18,298 nucleotides of DNA from Treponema sp. (GTDB lineage Bacteria; Spirochaetota; Spirochaetia; Treponematales; Breznakiellaceae): positions 1 to 18,298 of the forward strand of contig JAISLX010000034.1 in assembly GCA_031277045.1 (NCBI GenBank). The letters are read 5' to 3'. Shown here piece after piece: positions 13,668 through 18,298 of the stretch (the stretch's first letter is position 1; the number at the start of each line of letters is the position of its first letter). The notes beneath the pieces are model-generated. The model was given only the letters and a program-made list of their open reading frames with translations, was not told the DNA's origin and did not search any database. Both the position numbers and the translations under genes were made by a program.

Positions 13668-14621
13668 ATGACGGATATTGACGCGGAACGGGCTGAATAC
13701 CGCCGGTTGAAAAAGGAGCGGCAAAGAAAGAGGGCGCTTTTGAGCAATCCCCGTCCGCTTCATATCATGCTGCTCCCGGCGGTGATCTGCGTTTTTATCT
13801 TCGCGTATCTGCCCCTGGCCGGGATAGTTATGGCGTTTCAAAATTACAAAAGCCTGTTGGGTTTTTTCAAATCCGATTTTGTAGGCCTTGATCAATTTAA
13901 ATACATTTTTACAATACCGGGATTTTGGAATTCCCTGCGGAATACGGTGATTATCGCGTTCTTCAAGATTGCCCTGGGTATTCTGGTTCCCCTTGCCATA
14001 TCGATCCTGCTGAACGAACTGTCGGGGAAGTTTTTCAAACGCTATGTTCAGACGGTTATCTTCATTCCCTTTTTCTTTTCCTGGGCCATACTGGGGGGCA
14101 TCGTTCTTGAGGTCTTGAGTTACGACGGAATTATCAACAACATAATCACGTCCGTGGGCGGCGAACGGATGCCCTTTCTTATCATGAACAAGTACTTCAG
14201 GACCATCGTCATCGGTACCGATGTCTGGAAAGGCATGGGCTACAATACGGTTATTTTTTTGGCGGCCATTACCAATATCGATCCGACCCTCTACGAGGCG
14301 GCTATGGTTGACGGAGCGGGCAGGGTCGCCCAGCTCTGGCATATAACCCTGCCGAATATCGCGTCGATTATCATGCTCCTGACCATTCTGGGGCTTGGGG
14401 GCATACTGAACGCCGGGTTTGACCAGATCTTCATTTTAAGCAACCCCATAGTTCAGGAGACGGTGGATATTATAGATACCTTTGTCTACCGGCTGGGTAT
14501 TGTAAACGCCCAATATTCGGCGGCGGCGGCGGCGGGACTCTTCAAGTCGGTGGTGTCCATATTCGTTGTGGGCGGTTCATACCTGCTGGCCTATAAATTC
14601 ACCGATTACCGGGTTTTTTAA
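13668..14621 (+). CDS. lplB: ABC sugar transporter permease (LplB-like)
   Basis: First inner-membrane permease of the importer, 317 residues. After a cytoplasmic, highly charged N-terminus (residues 1-30) it has about six hydrophobic segments, the first near 35-60. The ATPase-docking EAA loop is clear: YEAAMVDGAGRVAQLWHITLPNI, with the conserved E at about residue 210. The opening LLPAVICVFIFAYLPLAGIVMAFQNYK is characteristic of the LplB/YteP subgroup, which pairs with large LplA-type binding proteins. AAGGA at 13656-13660 supports the ATG. The cognate ATPase is not in this cluster, so a shared multi-sugar ATPase (MsmX/UgpC type) is expected elsewhere in the genome. Confidence 0.92.
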   Translation: MTDIDAERAEYRRLKKERQRKRALLSNPRPLHIMLLPAVICVFIFAYLPLAGIVMAFQNYKSLLGFFKSDFVGLDQFKYIFTIPGFWNSLRNTVIIAFFKIALGILVPLAISILLNELSGKFFKRYVQTVIFIPFFFSWAILGGIVLEVLSYDGIINNIITSVGGERMPFLIMNKYFRTIVIGTDVWKGMGYNTVIFLAAITNIDPTLYEAAMVDGAGRVAQLWHITLPNIASIIMLLTILGLGGILNAGFDQIFILSNPIVQETVDIIDTFVYRLGIVNAQYSAAAAAGLFKSVVSIFVVGGSYLLAYKFTDYRVF

Positions 14622-14622
14622 C

Positions 14623-14628
14623 AGGAGG
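14623..14628 (+). promoter_or_regulatory. Strong ribosome binding site deciding the TTG start of lplC
   Basis: AGGAGG five bases before TTG 14634. An ATG directly after it (14629) opens only ATG-CTT-TGA and is too close to be the lplC start. Confidence 0.75.
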
Positions 14629-14633
14629 ATGCT

Positions 14634-15524
14634 TTGAAGATAAAAACACCTCCCTCGCGTACCGCGTTTATGGCTTTCAATTATTTTATTCTTTCGCTGA
14701 TTACTCTGAGCTGCATACTGCCGATTCTGCATATCTTTGCCATTTCCCTGAGTTCCGGTACCGCGGCTTCCGCGGGAAAAGTCGCTATATGGCCGGTGGA
14801 TCCCGTTCTTACCGCCTATTCCTACCTGGTTTCCAAGAAGGATTTTTTTCACTCGGTATGGATTTCCTTTATGCGGGTGATTACCGGTACCATAGTCAAT
14901 ATGTTCATGATATTTATTACCGCCTATCCTCTTTCCCGTTCCGTTACGGAGTTCCGCCGCCGTAACGCATACATGGTTTATTTCGCTGTTACCATGTTTA
15001 TCGGAGGCGGCCTTATCCCGACTTACATGGTTATCCGCTATCTGAGCCTGATTGACAACTTTTGGGTTCTTATTCTTCCGGGCGCGGTAAATATCTGGTC
15101 GGTAATCATAATGATGAACTTTATGCGCGGTATACCGCGTTCCCTTGAGGAGGCCGCCGCGTGCGACGGCGCCGGGCACTGGCGCGTCCTGTTCCAGATT
15201 ATTCTTCCGGTGTCCCTGCCGAGTATCGCCTCTCTTACGCTTTTCGCGATGATAAACCACTGGAATTCCTGGTTTGACGGTATTTTCTACATGAACAACG
15301 TAAACAAATACCCTCTGGCCACATATCTTGCCACCCAGATTCTGAGCAATAACCGGAACATGACGAATATGACGCCGGAACTCCTGGCGGTCCTGAACCG
15401 GCTGAGCGACAAAACGGTACGTTCGGCGGAATTGTTTATTTCAATTGTACCGATATTGGTTGTCTATCCCTTCCTGCAGCGATATTTTGTTAAAGGTATT
15501 GTGGTAGGATCCGTAAAAGAATAA
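14634..15524 (+). CDS. lplC: ABC sugar transporter permease (LplC-like)
   Basis: Second inner-membrane permease, 296 residues, forming a heterodimer with the LplB-like protein. About six hydrophobic segments are visible, the first at about 14-37, followed by ISLSSGTAASAGKVAIWPVDP, typical of LplC/YtcP. The EAA loop LEEAAACDGAGHWRVLFQIILP has its key E at about residue 173. The C-terminal YPFLQRYFVKGIVVGSVKE is a hallmark of this permease subfamily. The start is taken as TTG 14634 because of the ideal AGGAGG upstream; the next in-frame ATG (14670) would remove 12 residues and lacks a ribosome binding site. The gene begins 12 bases after lplB. Confidence 0.92.
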   Translation: MKIKTPPSRTAFMAFNYFILSLITLSCILPILHIFAISLSSGTAASAGKVAIWPVDPVLTAYSYLVSKKDFFHSVWISFMRVITGTIVNMFMIFITAYPLSRSVTEFRRRNAYMVYFAVTMFIGGGLIPTYMVIRYLSLIDNFWVLILPGAVNIWSVIIMMNFMRGIPRSLEEAAACDGAGHWRVLFQIILPVSLPSIASLTLFAMINHWNSWFDGIFYMNNVNKYPLATYLATQILSNNRNMTNMTPELLAVLNRLSDKTVRSAELFISIVPILVVYPFLQRYFVKGIVVGSVKE

Positions 15525-15536
15525 GATTTCATTAGA

Positions 15537-15584
15537 GTTGTTCAGAAATTTCAGTTTCTGGCGAACCAAAGGTTCGACAACAAC
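15537..15584 (+). ncRNA. Possible three-way-junction RNA structure in the leader of the hydrolase gene
   Basis: GTTGTT (15537-15542) pairs with AACAAC (15579-15584) and encloses two hairpins: CAGAAA/TTTCTG (15543-15548 with 15555-15560) and CGAACC/GGTTCG (15562-15567 with 15571-15576, loop AAA). All three helices are perfect 6-bp stems with only three unpaired junction bases. It lies 21 bases before the GAAGG ribosome binding site. It may be a cis-regulatory element, an mRNA-processing or stability structure, or a dispersed intergenic repeat. It is not a known riboswitch that I recognise. Confidence 0.5.
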
Positions 15585-15617
15585 CGTTTAAAAACAACAA
15601 AAAACGAAGGTAATGAT

Positions 15618-17897
15618 ATGAGTTACGCTGAAATAGCGAAGTACAACGGTGAACCTGCGCTTATGATAGACGGCAAGGCGTATCCGCCTATGGCGATGAC
15701 CGCAAGAATCCGCAAACCGGATTACATACGGGAACTCGGCAAAGCGGGCCTGAGGATTTTTTATATCATGGCAAACACCGACTGGCTGCGGCCCGGCGGG
15801 AACGGTCAGCCAAGCGGCTTCCAGAATTTTGCCCGGGACGCCGGGACGCTGCTGCGTGAAGTACCGGAAGCCTACATTATTGTGCGTATCGGGATGCACC
15901 CGCCGGTAAGCTGGATGGAAAGCCATCCCGATGATCTTATGCGTTACAACGACGGCTCTTTTGAAGAGGCTATTCTTGCATCGGAGGTACATGAGGACCG
16001 GGTGCCGGGAATGTACTCCCTCTGTTCGGAAGCGTGGCGGAAAGACGGCGGGAAAGCCCTGGTGGATTTCTGCGATGCCGTGGACGGGTCCCCTTTTGCG
16101 GACCGCGTTATCGGTTATTTCCTGGCGGCGGGGGGCACCTCCGAGTGGTATCCGGTAAATCCCCTGACGGTACGCGCAGAGGGAAAGTACGCGGATTTCA
16201 GCCCTGCCTTCCGCGGGGAATTCGGCGCGATTTTGAAGGAAAAATACGGTTCCGAGGAAGCCCTTTCCCGTGCATGGAACCGCCGGGATGTTTCTTTTGA
16301 CAATCCGGTTATTCCGGACATTGATTCCCGGCAGTATCAGTGGGCCGATGAAAAAATACTTGACGCGTTTCTGCACTACGAAAGCGCGGACCGTATCATC
16401 GGCAAGGAACTGGAGCTTAATCCCGAAACCGAATACAACCGGGGCGTTTTCCTTAACGCCGACAAATATAGCAATGTGGCGGATTTCTACTATGCCTGGC
16501 ACCGGGGGACGGCCAATACTATTGTCCACTTCGCGAAGATCATCAAAGCCCGCTACAAGGGGAAACTTGTGGGCGCTTTCTACGGATCATACGGCTGTAC
16601 AGACTTTTTCAACGCTTCCACCGCCGGGGCAACGCTGGCCATTCTCGACAGCGGCGTTGTGGATTTTCTGGCGGCGCCGGGGGTGTACAACAACCGGGAA
16701 CCCGGCGGGCTGGTGGCCCAGCGGGAAATGAACGATTCGTTCCGCGTCAGAAACCAGATGTTCGTCGGCGAAGAAGACAGCAGAACCCATCTGGAAAACG
16801 ACTTCTACCGCGATTCCATGGGCCTGTATGATATTAAGGATACCATCGGTACGCTGAAACGGGATTTTGCCAGAAATATCTGCGAGGATACTTTTGCCTG
16901 GTGGTTCGACCAGCATGAACAAGGGGGCCGTTACCAGCATCCCGATATTTACCGGCTCTTTGAAAAACAGGAAAAAATCGCCCGCATGGCCTACAGCCTG
17001 GATCGGACAAAGAAAAACGACATTGCCCTTATCTATGACCAGGAAAGCCTTTTTTACGTATCAACCATGACAAACCAGGTCATGCTGGATTATTACCGTA
17101 CATCGGACCTTAACCGCATCGGCGCGCCGGTGGATTACTATTTTCACAACGACATGGCCCGGGACGACATGCGGGATTACAAAATGTACGTTATGCTCAA
17201 TCTTTTCTGTCTTTCCGATGCGGACCGCGAGGTTATTCACAGGAAAGCGGCAAAAAACGGCGCCGCCGTGGTCTGGCTTTACGCGCCGGGTTTTATTAAT
17301 CCGGACAGGGAAAAAAAGATGGACAGCGCTTATATGCGGGAACTTACCGGTTTCAAAACCGGCGTGATCTACGATACGGTCTCACCGCGCTTCACCCTCT
17401 GCGGACCCCATCCGGCGCTGCGTTACGGCGATTTTGACAGGCGCTACGGTTATATCGACCGCGACGTTCACAGTAATGTGTGGCTTTCCCCGGTGCTTCC
17501 GCCGCCCTACGCCAACCCCTTCTTTTACATTGACGAAGACGGTGAAATACTTGGGCGCTACCTTATAAACGGCAAAGCCGCCTACGGGATAAAACAGTAC
17601 CGGGGCTTTACCAGCGTTTATTGCGCCGCCGAAATTCTGCGTTCAGAACTTCTCGCTTCCCTGGCCGAATACTCAGGCTGCCATCTTTATTCGACCGGCG
17701 ATGACTGCGTTTATGCCAATGAAAATTTTGTTGCCATCCACGCAAAAGAAACCGGAGAGCGGACGCTGCGTTTCAAGAAACCTTCGAATCCCTACGAAGT
17801 CTACGAAGACCGTTACTACGGCAGGAATGTCGAAAATATTACGGTCAACATGCGCAAAGGCGAGAGTCTGCTGTTCTGCGTGAATTATCCTGAATGA
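15618..17897 (+). CDS. Large cytoplasmic glycoside hydrolase, GH42-like
   Basis: This probably cleaves the imported glycoside inside the cell. The 759 residues have no signal peptide. The N-terminal part (about 25-420) looks like a GH-A type TIM barrel: a strand ending in a Glu in AAGGTSEWYP (E176, candidate acid/base) and VGEEDSRTHL (E385 or E386, candidate nucleophile), similar to the EEDxRTH motif I recall in divergent GH42-like proteins. The middle part (about 500-590), with MYVMLNLFCLSDADREVI and AAVVWLYAPGF, resembles the GH42 trimerisation (Rossmann/amidotransferase-like) domain. The C-terminal 170 residues look beta-rich and end in a typical small beta domain. GAAGG at 15606-15610 supports the ATG. 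It is last in the operon, 93 bases after lplC. Beta-galactosidase activity is possible but unproven; specificity and exact family remain open. Confidence 0.7.
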   Translation: MSYAEIAKYNGEPALMIDGKAYPPMAMTARIRKPDYIRELGKAGLRIFYIMANTDWLRPGGNGQPSGFQNFARDAGTLLREVPEAYIIVRIGMHPPVSWMESHPDDLMRYNDGSFEEAILASEVHEDRVPGMYSLCSEAWRKDGGKALVDFCDAVDGSPFADRVIGYFLAAGGTSEWYPVNPLTVRAEGKYADFSPAFRGEFGAILKEKYGSEEALSRAWNRRDVSFDNPVIPDIDSRQYQWADEKILDAFLHYESADRIIGKELELNPETEYNRGVFLNADKYSNVADFYYAWHRGTANTIVHFAKIIKARYKGKLVGAFYGSYGCTDFFNASTAGATLAILDSGVVDFLAAPGVYNNREPGGLVAQREMNDSFRVRNQMFVGEEDSRTHLENDFYRDSMGLYDIKDTIGTLKRDFARNICEDTFAWWFDQHEQGGRYQHPDIYRLFEKQEKIARMAYSLDRTKKNDIALIYDQESLFYVSTMTNQVMLDYYRTSDLNRIGAPVDYYFHNDMARDDMRDYKMYVMLNLFCLSDADREVIHRKAAKNGAAVVWLYAPGFINPDREKKMDSAYMRELTGFKTGVIYDTVSPRFTLCGPHPALRYGDFDRRYGYIDRDVHSNVWLSPVLPPPYANPFFYIDEDGEILGRYLINGKAAYGIKQYRGFTSVYCAAEILRSELLASLAEYSGCHLYSTGDDCVYANENFVAIHAKETGERTLRFKKPSNPYEVYEDRYYGRNVENITVNMRKGESLLFCVNYPE

Positions 17898-18067
17898 AAC
17901 CTGCCTGTGAACAGGCGCCGCCCGCCCGCGTGAGGGGATAATTTAACCACAAGGGCGGAACCTGCGGTTTGCGGCGCACAAAGGGGCGCACGGGCACGCT
18001 CCTGGCAGGCGCACGGGCATGCTCCTGCCGGGTGCGCGGGCGTATCACTGCCGGTGCATAGGGCTAT
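17898..18067. other. Non-coding region after the hydrolase gene
   Basis: I see no credible gene here. A small hairpin GCCTG-TGAA-CAGGC (17903-17916) follows the hydrolase stop by five bases; it lacks a T-run, so it is at best a weak terminator. An ACCACAAAGG-type motif (17945-17995) follows, then the first copies of the 23-bp repeat. A 67-codon minus-strand frame (17845-18048) overlaps the hydrolase, is Arg/Pro-rich and is judged a shadow. Confidence 0.6.
17945..17995. repeat. Decayed ACCACAAAGG-type repeat motif
   Basis: AACCACAAGGGCG (17945-17957), a 15-base interruption, and GGCGCACAAAGGGGCGCACG (17973-17992) resemble arm 1 of the inverted repeat at 5-35 in the same orientation. The same sequence runs directly into the first 23-bp unit. 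Confidence 0.5.
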
Positions 18068-18076
18068 TCACTGGGG
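17985..18076. repeat. Degenerate 23-bp tandem repeat array, copy set 1
   Basis: Four units with a 23-base period: 17985-18007, 18008-18030, 18031-18053 and 18054-18076. The first two differ at few positions (GGCGCACGGGCAYGCTCCTG core). The third and fourth are more diverged but keep GGG-C and CACTG. The third aligns with the units of the right-hand array (GGT....GGGCGTAT...GCC), so both arrays belong to one family. Confidence 0.7.
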
Positions 18077-18172
18077 CGTTTCGCTTCCCACGGTGAGGGG
18101 GAACTCGTAGGTAATGGCGCGGGGTTCTTTGAGCGTCTGGACGCTGGGAGTAAAGCGGGTAAGCCCCCGCCC
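18068..18172 (-). pseudogene. Possible broken 3' end of a minus-strand gene
   Basis: Read on the minus strand, 34 codons end with TGA at 18068-18070 and encode a protein-like tail that includes TRFTPSVQTLKEPRAITYEF and PLTVGSETPQ. Its balanced composition and strand-like pattern look like a real C-terminus, unlike the Arg/Pro-rich shadow frames around it. Going upstream, the frame meets TGA at 18173-18175, next to the 23-bp array. This suggests the gene was cut or frameshifted by the repeat, or that its true body lies beyond the window. No family recognised. Confidence 0.35.
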
Positions 18173-18298
18173 TCATACCTGCCAGGTATAAGGGCGTATA
18201 CCCGCCAGGTATAAGGGCGTATACCCGCCAGGTATAAGGGCGTATACCCGCCAGGTATAAGGGCGTATACCCGCCAGGTATAAGGGCGTATACCCGCC
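18168..18298. repeat. 23-bp palindromic tandem repeat array, copy set 2, running off the window
   Basis: Five identical 23-base units (18181-18203, 18204-18226, 18227-18249, 18250-18272, 18273-18295) plus the first bases of a sixth. Each contains GGTATA-AGGGCG-TATACC, a 6-bp inverted repeat, followed by CGCCA. At the left edge an inverted half-unit (18168-18180) pairs with 18184-18196 in 12 of 13 positions around a three-base loop. The units are perfectly conserved, so the expansion is recent. There are no variable spacers, so this is not a CRISPR array. Confidence 0.93.

Noticed and set aside
15537..15584. tRNA or known riboswitch
   Set aside because: Too short, with no T-loop, anticodon stem or CCA, and no riboswitch core that I recognise.
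17845..18048. 67-codon minus-strand frame beyond the hydrolase
   Set aside because: It overlaps the hydrolase end, is Arg/Pro-rich, and its first half comes from the repeat units.
18181..18298. CRISPR array
   Set aside because: The units are 23 bases, directly adjacent and identical, with no unique spacers and no cas genes nearby.

Overview
The window looks like a chromosomal segment of a Treponema-type spirochaete, most like the H2-metabolising, sugar-fermenting termite-gut group. This is inferred from the gene mix and protein style, not from a search. Supporting signs are a HydB/HydA [FeFe] hydrogenase pair, an LplA-LplB-LplC sugar importer whose binding protein has a 'FAGGG' signal-peptide end, a GldA/GldF/GldG plus DUF4340 transporter cluster, and a membrane protein with a decayed GGDEF-like domain. 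By eye the DNA is GC-rich. There are no tRNA, rRNA, transposase, phage or CRISPR genes.

Layout. (1) 1-153: intergenic, with a long imperfect inverted repeat of ACCACAAAGG type. (2) 154-3829: hydB and hydA, 10 bases apart, coding for an NAD(P)-linked, probably electron-bifurcating [FeFe] hydrogenase; no hydC-like gene is adjacent. (3) 3897-4826: RNase Z, apparently leaderless. (4) 4893-9270: four tightly packed genes for an ABC-2 type transporter (ATPase, permease, GldG-like protein, DUF4340 protein). (5) 9252-10667, minus strand: two-TM sensor with an acidic repeat linker and a degenerate GGDEF-like domain, overlapping the DUF4340 gene tail to tail. (6) 10758-11627: MEMO-family protein, divergent from the sensor and closed by a strong terminator hairpin. 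(7) 11879-17897: sugar-uptake operon with a promoter and structured leader, binding protein, two permeases, and a large cytoplasmic GH42-like glycoside hydrolase preceded by a possible three-way-junction RNA. (8) 17898-18298: no intact gene; a second ACCACAAAGG-type motif, two arrays of one 23-bp repeat family, and what may be the broken 3' end of a minus-strand gene.

How it fits together. The LplABC importer would bring an oligosaccharide across the inner membrane, and the unsecreted hydrolase would cut it in the cytoplasm. The hydrogenase would handle reducing equivalents from sugar fermentation, as NADH and reduced ferredoxin to or from H2. The importer has no ATPase gene here, so it probably uses a shared MsmX-type ATPase encoded elsewhere.

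The main oddities are short palindromic or tandem repeats that have grown inside and beside genes: a 15-bp palindromic unit in frame inside hydB, a 21-bp unit in the sensor gene, and a 23-bp palindromic unit at the right edge. Two genes also appear leaderless, and the leaders in the sugar operon are structured. I see no clear new multi-gene defence or biosynthetic system. The repeat arrays and the hydB insertion are the most unusual signals.
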